Assembly (NCBI RefSeq): GCF_019343475.1
Contig: NZ_CP072453.1
Span: forward strand, 4,030,001 to 4,094,000
Direction: 5' to 3'
Source of the DNA: Providencia sp. R33
Lineage (GTDB): Bacteria > Pseudomonadota > Gammaproteobacteria > Enterobacterales > Enterobacteriaceae
DNA length: 64,000 bases
Both the position numbers and the translations under genes were made by a program. Positions 27,760-37,030 of the stretch are shown here, piece by piece. Under the pieces are notes generated by a model that saw only the letters and a list, made by a program, of their open reading frames with translations, made no database searches and had not been told where the DNA came from. Position 1 is the stretch's first letter, and each line of letters starts with the position of its first letter.

Positions 27760-28641
27760 TTACCCATTATGCAAAGATGTGATGCACGCTTTAAATGCGC
27801 TAAATGCGGGGACGTGGTAATTTTCACGATAAATCAAAAGCGTGTCACAGGTTGTGATTGGGATACGGCCTAACTGTAATGATGAAATTGGCATTGATTC
27901 GATGAGTTGTTTTGGCAACAGCGCGACACAACTGCCTGCCGTGACACAAGCAATCATGGCATGGTAAGAATTCATCTCTTGAATGTTCCAATCCAAATTG
28001 GCGGGGATCTCCAACCATTGCTCAGCAATATTGCGATAGCTGCACCCTTGAGTAAAGGCGGCGAGTGAACGTGTCTTAATGTCGGTATTATTGCTCGCAT
28101 ACTGGTCATGTTCAGGAAGCAGTAATTGCAGTTCTTCCTGCCAAATAACCTCCGTTTTGATACCCATTTGTGAAAACTGGCTAGGCTCATAGAGCGAAGA
28201 TGGTAGGGCAACAAAAGCGCAATCCAGTTTCCCTGTATGCACTCGGTCAAGGAGTGATAGAGAAGATCCCGTGCGTAATAATAAGCGCGTTGTTGGGTTT
28301 TGTTGATGGAATTGCGCTAGTGGTAAAGGCAATCGACAGGCCGCTGTGCTTTCCATACTCCCAATACGCAATTGCCCCCCATCTTGGCGGCCACTGATCA
28401 CATGGCGAGCCTCTTCTTCTAGAGCCAGCAACCGCTGCGCATAATCGAGAAATTGCCTACCTGCTTCAGAAAGTTCCAAGCGCTTATTTTGACGAATAAA
28501 AAGAGACTCACCTAAATCTGCCTCCAATTGTTGGATACGAGTGGTGATATTTGATGGGACGCGCCCTAAGCGAGTTGCCGCTCGTGTAATACTGAGTTCG
28601 GCGGCAACAGTGCAAAATATTTTCAGCGATTCAGAGTTCAT
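27760..28641 (-). CDS. LysR-family transcriptional regulator
   Basis: 293 residues from the ATG at 28641 (MNSESLKIFCTVAAELSITR). A longer frame exists, but the LysR fold starts here. The N-terminal winged HTH reads AATRLGRVPSNITTRIQQLEADLGESLF in part, followed by a periplasmic-binding-like effector domain. Divergent from the nitronate monooxygenase gene across 85 bp containing a palindrome, so it probably regulates that gene and itself. Confidence 0.9.
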   Translation of the reverse strand: MNSESLKIFCTVAAELSITRAATRLGRVPSNITTRIQQLEADLGESLFIRQNKRLELSEAGRQFLDYAQRLLALEEEARHVISGRQDGGQLRIGSMESTAACRLPLPLAQFHQQNPTTRLLLRTGSSLSLLDRVHTGKLDCAFVALPSSLYEPSQFSQMGIKTEVIWQEELQLLLPEHDQYASNNTDIKTRSLAAFTQGCSYRNIAEQWLEIPANLDWNIQEMNSYHAMIACVTAGSCVALLPKQLIESMPISSLQLGRIPITTCDTLLIYRENYHVPAFSAFKACITSLHNG

Positions 28642-28672
28642 TTTCTTTTTATGTGAATGTTGTGCTATGTTT

Positions 28673-28689
28673 ATTCTTAAATAAAGAAT
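28673..28689. promoter_or_regulatory. Candidate LysR operator
   Basis: Inverted repeat ATTCTT-AAATA-AAGAAT in the 85-bp divergent gap, fitting the T-N11-A style of LysR boxes. Inference from position and symmetry. Confidence 0.45.
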
Positions 28690-28726
28690 ATTAAGTGTAC
28701 CCTGACATTGAGACAAAGGAAAGATA

Positions 28727-29788
28727 ATGAATAACTCAAATGTATTTCTACAGCGATTAGGTTTACGCTATCCAATTATTCAAGCACCGATGGCGGTTGT
28801 ATCAACACCCGCATTGGCTGCAGCGGTTTCAGAAGCAGGCGGCTTAGGTTCATTGGCGCTAGGGGCGAGCTCTGTTGAGCAAGCTCGACAATTGATTGCA
28901 CAAACCCAAGCGTTAACAGATAAAGCTTTTAATGTGAATGTATTTTGCCATTTAACGCCAAAGCGTAGCCAGAAAAATGAACAAGCTTGGGTGGATTATC
29001 TATCGCCACAATTCTCTCAATTCAATACTCAACCACCTGAACAATTGGGGGAAATCTACCTCTCTTTCCTTGATAACCCCGAGATGTTGGCGCTATTCCT
29101 TGAGATGAAACCCCCTGTAGTCAGTTTTCATTTCAATGTGCCATCGGTTGAGGTAATTAATCAGCTAAAAGCGCAGGGGATTTACACCATGGCGGCGGCA
29201 ACCAATCTGCAAGAAGCTCAGGCGATTGAAAAGTCAGGGATTGATGCGATAGTTGCACAGGGGATTGAAGCGGGCGGGCACCGTGGGATGTTTGATGTAC
29301 AAGCAGCTGATGATGAACTGACGACGCAAGAGTTAGTGAAATTATTGGCACAGCACACCCACCTGCCTATTATTGCCACGGGTGGTATTATGAATGGTCA
29401 ATATATCAAAGTTGCATTAGACAATGGCGCGGCAGCCGCACAGCTTGGCACCGCATTTTTGTTATGCCCTGAATCTGCAACCAATGCGGGGTATCGTGCC
29501 AATTTAAAACAGCAAACCGCAGATAACACGACATTGACGTCGGCAATTTCAGGGCGTCCAGCTCGGGGGATTGTTAACTCGTTTATTGAAACAGGGGCAC
29601 AGTATGATCTGAGCAAATTGCCAGATTACCCAATCGCCTATGATGTGGGTAAGCAGCTTAATGCCGCCGCGACAAAATCAGGGAGTGATGAATATGCGGC
29701 TCATTGGGCTGGGCAAAACGTGGCGAAGGTACGTGAAATGCCAGCCGCTGAACTTGTCAAGACACTGGTTAAAGAGCTACAAGCATAG
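28727..29788 (+). CDS. Nitronate monooxygenase family FMN enzyme
   Basis: 353 residues. TIM-barrel, FMN-binding family: LGLRYPIIQAPMAVVSTPALAAAVSEAGGLGSL in part at the N-terminus, FNVNVFCH, AQGIEAGGHRG with the family histidine, IIATGGIMNG and AAAAQLGTAFLLCPES. Members oxidise alkyl nitronates such as propionate 3-nitronate, a plant and fungal toxin. The exact substrate cannot be told. Divergent LysR gene upstream. Confidence 0.88.
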   Translation: MNNSNVFLQRLGLRYPIIQAPMAVVSTPALAAAVSEAGGLGSLALGASSVEQARQLIAQTQALTDKAFNVNVFCHLTPKRSQKNEQAWVDYLSPQFSQFNTQPPEQLGEIYLSFLDNPEMLALFLEMKPPVVSFHFNVPSVEVINQLKAQGIYTMAAATNLQEAQAIEKSGIDAIVAQGIEAGGHRGMFDVQAADDELTTQELVKLLAQHTHLPIIATGGIMNGQYIKVALDNGAAAAQLGTAFLLCPESATNAGYRANLKQQTADNTTLTSAISGRPARGIVNSFIETGAQYDLSKLPDYPIAYDVGKQLNAAATKSGSDEYAAHWAGQNVAKVREMPAAELVKTLVKELQA

Positions 29789-29805
29789 TTTGGTGCAGGG
29801 AAATC

Positions 29806-29823
29806 AGGGGGATAAATCCCCCT
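29806..29823. terminator. GC-rich hairpin between convergent genes
   Basis: AGGGGG (29806-29811) pairs with CCCCCT (29818-29823) around ATAAAT. No clear T-run, so this is terminator-like only. Confidence 0.4.
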
Positions 29824-29833
29824 AAACAAATGA

Positions 29834-30823
29834 CTAGAGTGTGGCTTCTTGCTGTGAGCCTTTAGGTTCGTCCGTCGCAATCCACGCTGCGCAAAATAAG
29901 GTTAAGCGAGCAAAGAAGTAGAAGAACGCCATCAGACCCAGTACAGAACCAAATGCGGCACCTGAAGGTGATGACGCTAAATTTGGTAAAATCCACGTCA
30001 TTACCGATTTAATAATTTCAAAGCCAATCGCAGCTAATAATGTGCCTTTGAACAAGGAGCGGCGGCGATGTTGCATGCGCGGTAGGATCCAAAATATCCA
30101 TAAAAACAACAGGAAGTTCGCGGTGATGGATATCCCTAAACCAATTAGCGTCCACGCCGGCTTTAGCCACTCAATGCCATCTAAACCCAGCGTGCTGACG
30201 ATGGTGGCTTGGGCTGAACCCGCCACTGATGTCAGCGTAATGGTGACAATCAACGCAATTAATAGGCCAATTAAAGCAAAAAAGTCGCGAATATAGCGGA
30301 AAATGATATTTTCTTGCTCGTCTTGATTTCGTTCCCAAACAGGTCTTGATTGCGCCAAAATCGCTAACCGTAAGTTATTTACCCAGTTAACCCCTGAATA
30401 TACGGCTAATGCTAAACCCGTTAAACCGACAGTTGTCCGCTGGCGAATTGCGGTATCAATGGTTCTTTCCAACGTATTGGCGAGGGTAGGGTCAGTAATA
30501 TTGGCAGAGATACCTCGCACGAGCTTCTCAAGTAGCTCAGGGTTACTGGCTAACACAAAACCCGCGGCAGCAAAGGAAAACATCAATACTGGGATTAACG
30601 AGAGAAAAGAGAAATAAGTAATAGCAGCACCAAACTGGTTGCCCATGCGGTCAGTAAAGCGCTGCGCGGTACGAATTAAGTGTGCAATAAAAGGGATAGC
30701 GGTAATAAAATTCACCACACGCATTGAAACAGTGAGGGCTTTTTTACTGCCATCGAGGCTTTTTGTCAGTGTCGCTTTCAGTTTGTTGGTTTCTTTTTGT
30801 TCGTCTTCCTGCATATCTGACAT
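29834..30823 (-). CDS. yhjD: Inner-membrane protein YhjD (YihY/BrkB family)
   Basis: 329 residues, about six membrane segments. Shares RFTDRMGNQFGAAITYFSFLS, RTTVGLTGLALAVYSGVNW and SPSGAAFGSVLGLMAFFYFFARLTLF (in pieces) with E. coli YhjD (337 aa). A YhjD variant in E. coli suppresses lethality of lipopolysaccharide KDO loss, suggesting a lipid-transport link; the normal role is uncertain. Charged cytoplasmic N-terminus (EDEQKETNK). Confidence 0.93.
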   Translation of the reverse strand: MSDMQEDEQKETNKLKATLTKSLDGSKKALTVSMRVVNFITAIPFIAHLIRTAQRFTDRMGNQFGAAITYFSFLSLIPVLMFSFAAAGFVLASNPELLEKLVRGISANITDPTLANTLERTIDTAIRQRTTVGLTGLALAVYSGVNWVNNLRLAILAQSRPVWERNQDEQENIIFRYIRDFFALIGLLIALIVTITLTSVAGSAQATIVSTLGLDGIEWLKPAWTLIGLGISITANFLLFLWIFWILPRMQHRRRSLFKGTLLAAIGFEIIKSVMTWILPNLASSPSGAAFGSVLGLMAFFYFFARLTLFCAAWIATDEPKGSQQEATL

Positions 30824-30995
30824 TGATGTCCCTCTTATTTTTACTGCTAAATAGATGCAGTATTTCGAGCAATTTGCTGTTTATTAACGATAACCTGCCA
30901 TTACTATAGCGTAAATTTGGGGATAACTTTACTCCAACGCCTATTTTTCAATGAAAACAGGCATTGAAGCGCGGTTAATAATGAAATGAGAAAGA

Positions 30996-31400
30996 CTAAA
31001 GTGCGTCTTTGTAGGTTTGTAATTCTGCTTGTGCTTGTTTCAGTTCTTCTTGCGCTTCGGCTAATTTACGCTCACGTTTTTCTATTTTACTGCGGTCATT
31101 GCCTTTGATTTTTTCTTCTTGTAATTCTGCTTCACGTTCTTGGACTTTTTCGGTTTTCTCAGCAACATCTTTTTGGCTATCACGATATAAAGACTCAGGA
31201 GTGCAATAACGATTTACATTATTTAACGCCTGCTCTAAACCATTAACGCGGTACTGGTTGCCATGCTGTTTGGCGTATTTAATTTGTTCTTCAATATTTT
31301 GTTTTTTTATTTCGCAGCCATTTTGGCCTTTAGCGGCCATTGCTGATGTGCTAGTAAAAAAAACAGCAGAAATTGCGGTGACGATGAGTAACTTTTTCAT
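30996..31400 (-). CDS. DUF1090 family periplasmic protein, YqjC-like
   Basis: 134 residues. Signal peptide MKKLLIVTAISAVFFTSTSA cleaved near AMA. The mature part has a two-cysteine N-terminal piece (GCEIKKQNIEEQIKYAKQHGNQ, NRYCTP) followed by a long charged coiled coil (about residues 75-130). This is the YqjC/DUF1090 pattern. Function unknown. Monocistronic. Confidence 0.82.
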   Translation of the reverse strand: MKKLLIVTAISAVFFTSTSAMAAKGQNGCEIKKQNIEEQIKYAKQHGNQYRVNGLEQALNNVNRYCTPESLYRDSQKDVAEKTEKVQEREAELQEEKIKGNDRSKIEKRERKLAEAQEELKQAQAELQTYKDAL

Positions 31401-31634
31401 TTTTTTTCCCTTAAATGTGTCAAAATTTGTGTTTAGGATAGCGTTTTATCGCATTTAGGTCATGCGGATTTTACTGATTTTATGACTGTGACAATTATGA
31501 GCAAATTTCGCTATAATGGCGCACAAGAATCAATACGGCCTATTTTTTATTCAAAAAGGCGCTCTTTTACGCATTTATTTAATAGTAACCACAATGGTGG
31601 TTAGTGTTGAATTTCCTCAGGAAATAAACGTTAC

Positions 31635-32477
31635 ATGTTAAGTTATCGTCATAGCTTTCACGCAGGCAACCATGCTGATGTGTTAAAACACACAGTACAG
31701 AGCTTGATCATCGAATCTCTTAAAGAGAAAGAAAAACCGTTTTTGTATTTAGATACGCACTCAGGAGCGGGTCGTTACCAATTAACGGGTGAACATGCAG
31801 AAAAAACCGGTGAATACCTCGACGGAATTGCACGTATTTGGGAGCAGCCGGATTTACCTGAAGAATTATTGCCGTATATGAATATCGTGCGTCGCCTTAA
31901 TGATGGTGGACGTTTACGTTATTACCCAGGTTCGCCGTTATTAGCCAAATTTTTATTACGTGAACACGATAAACTGGTATTAACCGAATTACATACCAGC
32001 GACTATCCTTTATTACGTGGTGAGTTCTTGAAAGATAGCCGTGCGCAAGTTTCTCGCGAAGATGGTTATCAACAATTGAAATCAAAATTACCACCGCACA
32101 GCCGCCGTGGTTTCGCCTTGATGGACCCACCCTATGAGATGAAATCAGATTATGAAGCGGTAGTGAAAGCAGTTACTGAAGGGTATAAACGCTTTGCAAC
32201 AGGAACTTATGCGATTTGGTACCCAGTGGTATTGCGCCAGCAAATTAAGCGCATGGTCAACCAATTGCAAGCAACAGGCATTCGTAAGATTCTACAAATT
32301 GAGTTAGCAGTGCGTCCTGACAGCGACCAGCGTGGTATGACGGCATCAGGGATGATTGTGATCAATCCGCCTTGGAAACTCGAGCAGCAAATGAAAAATG
32401 TGCTGCCATGGTTGCACAAAACATTGGTTCCAGAAGGAACAGGGCATACCTTAGTCGAGTGGATCGTGCCTGAGTAA
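31635..32477 (+). CDS. rlmJ: 23S rRNA (adenine-2030-N6)-methyltransferase
   Basis: 280 residues, the E. coli RlmJ length. Begins MLSYRHSFHAGNHADVLKH. The SAM-binding region is LDTHSGAGRYQL and the N6-adenine methyltransferase catalytic motif is DPPYE (LMDPPYEMKSDYE). Methylates A2030 of 23S rRNA. Followed by gor, as in E. coli (yhiR-gor). Confidence 0.97.
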   Translation: MLSYRHSFHAGNHADVLKHTVQSLIIESLKEKEKPFLYLDTHSGAGRYQLTGEHAEKTGEYLDGIARIWEQPDLPEELLPYMNIVRRLNDGGRLRYYPGSPLLAKFLLREHDKLVLTELHTSDYPLLRGEFLKDSRAQVSREDGYQQLKSKLPPHSRRGFALMDPPYEMKSDYEAVVKAVTEGYKRFATGTYAIWYPVVLRQQIKRMVNQLQATGIRKILQIELAVRPDSDQRGMTASGMIVINPPWKLEQQMKNVLPWLHKTLVPEGTGHTLVEWIVPE

Positions 32478-32615
32478 TTCACCTAATTAATAGGCCATGC
32501 CAATTGAAATAACAGGTGTGGTCTATCGCAAATCGCCATTTATCTCATGACAATAGATAGCGACCTGCGAGAAAATGAAAAAATAAGTCATTCAATAAAT
32601 GGGAATAACCAAATT

Positions 32616-33968
32616 ATGAGCAAACATTACGACTATATTGCAATTGGTGGCGGAAGCGGTGGTATTGCATCGATGAACCGTGCGGCGATGTATGGACAAA
32701 AATGTGCCTTAATTGAGGCGAAAGCATTAGGCGGAACATGCGTTAACGTCGGCTGTGTACCGAAAAAAGTGATGTGGCATGCTGCGCAGATTTCAGAAGC
32801 CATTCGCAACTATGGCCCTGATTATGGTTTCGACACAACCATCAATCGTTTTGATTGGAAAACCTTAATTGAGAGTCGTACTGCTTATATTGATCGTATT
32901 CACCAATCTTATGACCGTGTATTAGGAAATAATAAAGTGGATGTGATCAGCGGTTTTGCTCGTTTTGTCGATGCGCATACTGTTGAAGTGAATGGAGAAA
33001 CTTATACAGCTGATCATATTTTGATTGCAACAGGTGGCCGTCCTGTGATCCCAGCGATCCCAGGGGCAGAGCATGGCATGACATCTGACGGCTTCTTCGA
33101 ACTGGCGGATTTACCAAAACGTGTGGCAGTTGTTGGCGCGGGTTATATCGCGGTTGAATTGGCGGGTGTGTTAAACGGTTTAGGAGCGGAGGCGCATTTG
33201 TTTGTTCGTAAACATGCGCCACTGCGTTCATTCGACCCACTGATTGTCGAAACGCTGGTGGAAGTGATGAACACCGAAGGGCCAAAACTGCACACCGAGT
33301 CAGTTCCAAAAGAAGTGGTGAAAAATGCGGATGGTTCATTGACGTTGAAATTAGAAAACGGCCATGAACAAACTGTTGATGCATTAATTTGGGCTATTGG
33401 TCGTGAGCCAATGACAGATAACCTGAATCTTGAAGCAACGGGTGTTGCACTAAACGATAAAGGCTACATCAAAGTCGATAAATACCAAAACACCAACGTT
33501 GCAGGTGTTTACGCTGTTGGTGATAACACAGGTGCAGTTGAGTTAACGCCAGTTGCGGTAGCCGCTGGTCGTCGTTTATCTGAGCGTTTATTTAACAATA
33601 AACCAGATGAGCATTTAGATTACAGCAACATCCCAACCGTTGTATTCTCTCATCCACCAATTGGCACTGTCGGTTTAACCGAGCCAGAAGCGGTTGAAAA
33701 ATACGGCGCGGATAACGTGAAAAGTTATAAATCATCGTTTACAGCGATGTATACCGCGGTCACTTCTCATCGCCAGCCTTGCCGCATGAAGCTTGTTTGT
33801 GTCGGTGAAGATGAAAAAATTGTCGGAATTCATGGTATTGGTTTTGGTATGGATGAAATTCTTCAAGGTTTCGCAGTTGCATTAAAAATGGGCGCAACCA
33901 AGAAAGATTTCGATAATACTGTGGCAATCCACCCAACCGCTGCGGAAGAGTTTGTAACGATGCGTTAA
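32616..33968 (+). CDS. gor: Glutathione reductase
   Basis: 450 residues from the ATG at 32616, exactly the E. coli length; an upstream in-frame ATG at 32547 would add 23 unrelated residues. FAD-binding GGGSGG (11-16), redox-active disulfide C42/C47 (GGTCVNVGC), NADPH motif GAGYIAVELAG, and the C-terminal HPTAAEEFVTMR with the catalytic His-Glu pair. Reduces GSSG with NADPH in the cytoplasm. 138 bp after rlmJ. Confidence 0.98.
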   Translation: MSKHYDYIAIGGGSGGIASMNRAAMYGQKCALIEAKALGGTCVNVGCVPKKVMWHAAQISEAIRNYGPDYGFDTTINRFDWKTLIESRTAYIDRIHQSYDRVLGNNKVDVISGFARFVDAHTVEVNGETYTADHILIATGGRPVIPAIPGAEHGMTSDGFFELADLPKRVAVVGAGYIAVELAGVLNGLGAEAHLFVRKHAPLRSFDPLIVETLVEVMNTEGPKLHTESVPKEVVKNADGSLTLKLENGHEQTVDALIWAIGREPMTDNLNLEATGVALNDKGYIKVDKYQNTNVAGVYAVGDNTGAVELTPVAVAAGRRLSERLFNNKPDEHLDYSNIPTVVFSHPPIGTVGLTEPEAVEKYGADNVKSYKSSFTAMYTAVTSHRQPCRMKLVCVGEDEKIVGIHGIGFGMDEILQGFAVALKMGATKKDFDNTVAIHPTAAEEFVTMR

Positions 33969-33991
33969 GTTTGGGTATCGAGAATTGAAAG

Positions 33992-34181
33992 CTAAGCTCT
34001 GATGAGCTTAGCTTGAGGTTGTTGACAAAGCAGGATAAAAACGTGGTTTTTCCTGCTTTGTGTTATCAGCCGAAAATCAATAAATTGATTTTCCTAGTTT
34101 ATTTTCAAAATCAATCTAACCTGCCGCCAAACCTAATCGGTTTGTTAGCAGTCTGAAACTAAGCTCTGATGAGCTTAGCTT
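33992..34181. repeat. Array of hairpins with a 23-bp direct repeat at each end
   Basis: The same 23-nt palindromic unit (core CTAAGCTC-TGAT-GAGCTTAG) occurs at 33992-34014 and 34159-34181, exactly repeated. The second copy is followed by eight T on the plus strand (terminator for gor). The first, read on the minus strand, is followed by TTTCAATTC (terminator for the GST gene). Between them are further stems: AAAGCAGG/CCTGCTTT (about 34025-34058), AAAATCAAT/ATTGATTTT (about 34074-34093) and AAACC/GGTTT within CTAAC/GTTAG (about 34113-34147). Confidence 0.75.
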
Positions 34182-34191
34182 TTTTTTGAGA

Positions 34192-34791
34192 TTATTTTTC
34201 CAGCAGCTCTGCAATTGCAGGAATAGTTGACAAACTTTTCATGTAAGTTTTCATTGCAGGAGTGGCTTCCATAATTTGGTATTTGATTAAAAACATCACA
34301 AATGCACCGACATACACATCCACTGCAGTAAATTGTTTGCCACAAATAAACGGTTTAGCGCTGTTTAAACCGACTTCTAAGCAAGCCATTGTGCGTTCTA
34401 CAGAACCAAAGCCAGACGATTTTTGTTGTTCTTCGTTTAATTGAATACCTAAATTACTGATAGTAAAGGCGGATTCAATTGGGCCAGCGGTAAAGAAAAA
34501 CCAACGGTAATAATCAGCTCGTCTTGGGTCATTCAATGCAGGTGCTAAGCCTTTTTCAATGAACTTGTCTGCTAAATAAGTACAAATCGCTGCAGTTTCT
34601 GTCACAACGGTATCACCATCAACTAGCGCAGGTACTTTTGCCATTGGGTTAATCGCGAGGTATTCAGCAGTATGCATGTCTGCACCATAACCTAACTCAA
34701 TGCGTTTGTAAGGCACATCTAAGATTTTTAATAATAAATCGACAGTATTGCCGCGTGACATTGAATTAGTAAAAAGGACGAGTTCGCTCAT
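34192..34791 (-). CDS. Glutathione S-transferase family protein
   Basis: 199 residues. N-terminal thioredoxin fold (ELVLFTNSMSRGNTVDLLLKIL; INPMAKVPALVDGDTVVTETAAICTYLADKF in part) with the glutathione-binding V-P and E-T residues, then an alpha-helical C-terminal domain. Conjugates or reduces substrates with glutathione; substrate unknown. It lies 49 bp downstream of the WYL regulator gene, so probably one operon, and converges on gor. Confidence 0.88.
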   Translation of the reverse strand: MSELVLFTNSMSRGNTVDLLLKILDVPYKRIELGYGADMHTAEYLAINPMAKVPALVDGDTVVTETAAICTYLADKFIEKGLAPALNDPRRADYYRWFFFTAGPIESAFTISNLGIQLNEEQQKSSGFGSVERTMACLEVGLNSAKPFICGKQFTAVDVYVGAFVMFLIKYQIMEATPAMKTYMKSLSTIPAIAELLEK

Positions 34792-34840
34792 GGTTATTCC
34801 CTTATATGGAGTTGAGTGCTTACTATAAGGGAGAGCAGTG

Positions 34841-35539
34841 TCAGAAATTGTCAGGAGACACGCACAATACTTCTTTTTGCCACCGCGCTAATAAATATTC
34901 CTTTGGATACGGTAGCTTATCGGAAAGTGCAAGATAGGACTGAATACGATCCAAGCGAAAATGACGGTAGCTTTCGCGTAATTCACACCACGCGGCTAAG
35001 ACTTGGGAGTCCTTCATATAACCAATCGCAATTGGCCAAATAATTCGTTCGGTTGATTGGTTTTGGCCATCAAGATAAGTCATTTTGGCTTTACATTCTT
35101 TTCGCAAACTTGAGCGTAAATCCTTAGCAACCTTATCATTGATATCATAATAATGGGTTGTAGGAGCAAATAAGGTATTTTGATTGAGGATTTTCTGGGC
35201 ATTCCCGGCTACTACAGCATTGATTTTGCTGATCGCCCGCATGGCGGAGTTTTTCAACTCACTATCCGCATTACTTTTTACCCAACGTAAACCTAAAACC
35301 AATGCTTCCAATTCATTTTCGTCAAAGGCTAGCGGCGGTAATAACAACCCTGTTTTTAATTGGTAACCGATGCCCGCTTCCCCAACAATTTCAGCCCCTT
35401 GGTCGCGCAAAGACTCAATATCACGGTAGATGGAACGAACACTGACTTGCAATTGTAAAGCAAGGGTATCGGCGGTAATGGGATAGCGATTTTCTTTTAG
35501 GATCTGCAATAAAGTGAGTAGGCGCTGTGTGCGAGTCAT
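34841..35539 (-). CDS. HTH/WYL-domain transcriptional regulator (YafY/DeoR-like)
   Basis: 232 residues. N-terminal HTH_11 (RLLTLLQILKENRYPITADT, then VSVRSIYRDIESLRDQGAEI) and a C-terminal WYL-type domain (IIWPIAIGYMKDSQVLAAWCELRESYRHFRLDRI in part). The WYL motif proper appears modified, with AAWCELR at the expected place. Such proteins sense small ligands. Upstream partner of the GST gene, which it may control. Confidence 0.85.
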   Translation of the reverse strand: MTRTQRLLTLLQILKENRYPITADTLALQLQVSVRSIYRDIESLRDQGAEIVGEAGIGYQLKTGLLLPPLAFDENELEALVLGLRWVKSNADSELKNSAMRAISKINAVVAGNAQKILNQNTLFAPTTHYYDINDKVAKDLRSSLRKECKAKMTYLDGQNQSTERIIWPIAIGYMKDSQVLAAWCELRESYRHFRLDRIQSYLALSDKLPYPKEYLLARWQKEVLCVSPDNF

Positions 35540-35711
35540 TGTGTCATCTACTTAAATGAATAATTCATAGCTTATTGGATCATAATAAAAAACAATGTCG
35601 TGCATGCCAATAAGAATCGACGTGCTTAATCTCACTTTTTTGCTCTCCATGAAACGTTCATTTTTCTTTCATTATTTTGTCATATTCAAGACGTAGCCTG
35701 CGCCTAATGAA

Positions 35712-35727
35712 TTGCACGCGTGTGCAA
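35712..35727. promoter_or_regulatory. Candidate LacI-family operator upstream of the sugar transporter
   Basis: TTGCACGCGTGTGCAA: 6-bp arms TTGCAC/GTGCAA around a central CG, the usual shape of LacI/PurR-family operators. It lies 36 bp before the binding-protein ATG. The LacI-family gene at the end of the cluster is the probable binder. Inference. Confidence 0.6.
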
Positions 35728-35762
35728 AAAACAGCAAGAACAAGTGAGGCGAGGAAAAATAA

Positions 35763-36983
35763 ATGGTTAAACAGACATTATTAGCATCAACCCTACTAGC
35801 CATAACGTTTGGTGCTAATGCAACAGAGTTAGTGATTGCAGGACGTGATAGCAGCTATGGGGATGCGATGCAGTTTGTTGTTGATGAGTATAAAAAAGCC
35901 GATCCGCAAGCAAACATCACGTTAGTGAAGCGCCCAAGTAAAGGGTTATATGAAAGTGTTGTGTTATCCATGCGTGAGAAAACAGGTAATTATGATGTGA
36001 TTTTAATGGATGACACGTGGGCTCCTGAATTTCTTGCTAATCAATGGTTAACGCCACTGAATCAAGAAATCGTCAGCAATGACTTTATTCCGTCGACGGT
36101 GAATCTTGGGCGTTACCCCGATGTAAAGGGTGCGGCTTATGCTGTTCCGATGGTGGGAAATGTGGCGATGTTTGCATGGAATAAGGATCTCTTTGAGCAG
36201 TACCAATTGAAGCAGCCGCAAAATTGGACGGATGTTATAAATGCGGCAAAAACGATCAATCAAGGCGGAAAAGCAAGCGGTGTAGTTTACCGTGGGGTTA
36301 AAGGTAACCCGATTGTGACAGGTTTTCTACCAATCTTATGGGGATATGGTGGGGATGTCGTAGATCAGCAGGGAAAACCAACATTAAATACACCGGAAGC
36401 AAAACGCGCGTTGGAGACCTTTCTCGCCATGAAACAATATGCGCCAAAAGGGGTCGATGTGTATAACGCAGACGAAGTCCGAGATGCGCTCCAAAAAGGA
36501 ACGGCGGCAATGGCAATCGAGGTTTGGCCTGCTTGGGTGCCTGATTTAGATAATCCACAGTTATCAAAAGTTGTTGGCAAAATGGAAATGATGTCACCAC
36601 CTGCAGAAACAGGAAAACCTTCGCCAATGCTAGGGATCTGGCAACTTGCTATTCCTAGTGATGCTAAAAATAAGGCTGATGCAGAACAATTTATTGCGTT
36701 TGCAAGTAGCCCTCAAATGCAAAAAGCATTATCCCTGAATTTTGGGATCCCACCAACGCGCAGCAGTGTGTATGAAGACCCAGAGCTGACAGCAAAATAT
36801 CGTTGGTATCCACAGCAAGCCGCGGCCCTTAGTGCTGGAAAAGCACGCCCTCGCATCCAAAATTGGGCAGAGGTGGAGAGCACGCTTGGTGATTTTCTAC
36901 AAATGGCAATGATGGGGCAGATGAGCGCTGATCAGGCATTGCAGCAAGCACAAAAGCGTATTGAACGCACAATGAAGAAATAG
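35763..36983 (+). CDS. Sugar ABC transporter substrate-binding protein (family 1)
   Basis: 406 residues. Signal peptide cleaved near ANATEL. The mature protein is an extracellular solute-binding family 1 protein: YDVILMDDTWAPEFLANQWL, AVPMVGNVAMFAWNKDLFEQYQ, GTAAMAIEVWPAW and a C-terminal helical segment (FASSPQMQKAL). First gene of a CUT1 transporter. No catabolic enzyme is nearby, so the sugar cannot be named; the family covers glycerol-3-phosphate, maltose-like and polyol ligands. Confidence 0.88.
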   Translation: MVKQTLLASTLLAITFGANATELVIAGRDSSYGDAMQFVVDEYKKADPQANITLVKRPSKGLYESVVLSMREKTGNYDVILMDDTWAPEFLANQWLTPLNQEIVSNDFIPSTVNLGRYPDVKGAAYAVPMVGNVAMFAWNKDLFEQYQLKQPQNWTDVINAAKTINQGGKASGVVYRGVKGNPIVTGFLPILWGYGGDVVDQQGKPTLNTPEAKRALETFLAMKQYAPKGVDVYNADEVRDALQKGTAAMAIEVWPAWVPDLDNPQLSKVVGKMEMMSPPAETGKPSPMLGIWQLAIPSDAKNKADAEQFIAFASSPQMQKALSLNFGIPPTRSSVYEDPELTAKYRWYPQQAAALSAGKARPRIQNWAEVESTLGDFLQMAMMGQMSADQALQQAQKRIERTMKK

Positions 36984-36998
36984 TGAATTTTATAAGGT

Positions 36999-37023
36999 GG
37001 TGCTAAGCGGTGACGCTAGCACC
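36999..37023 (+). repeat. Intercistronic hairpin after the binding-protein gene
   Basis: GGTGCT (36999-37004) pairs with AGCACC (37018-37023), and AGCG (37006-37009) with CGCT (37014-37017), GTGA loop, one bulged A. No T-run. Such hairpins commonly protect the binding-protein part of transporter mRNAs. Confidence 0.6.
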
Positions 37024-37030
37024 ATAATGG

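Noticed and set aside
32947..33384. 145-codon minus-strand ORF opposite gor
   Set aside because: Shadow of gor, no family resemblance, His/Pro-rich.
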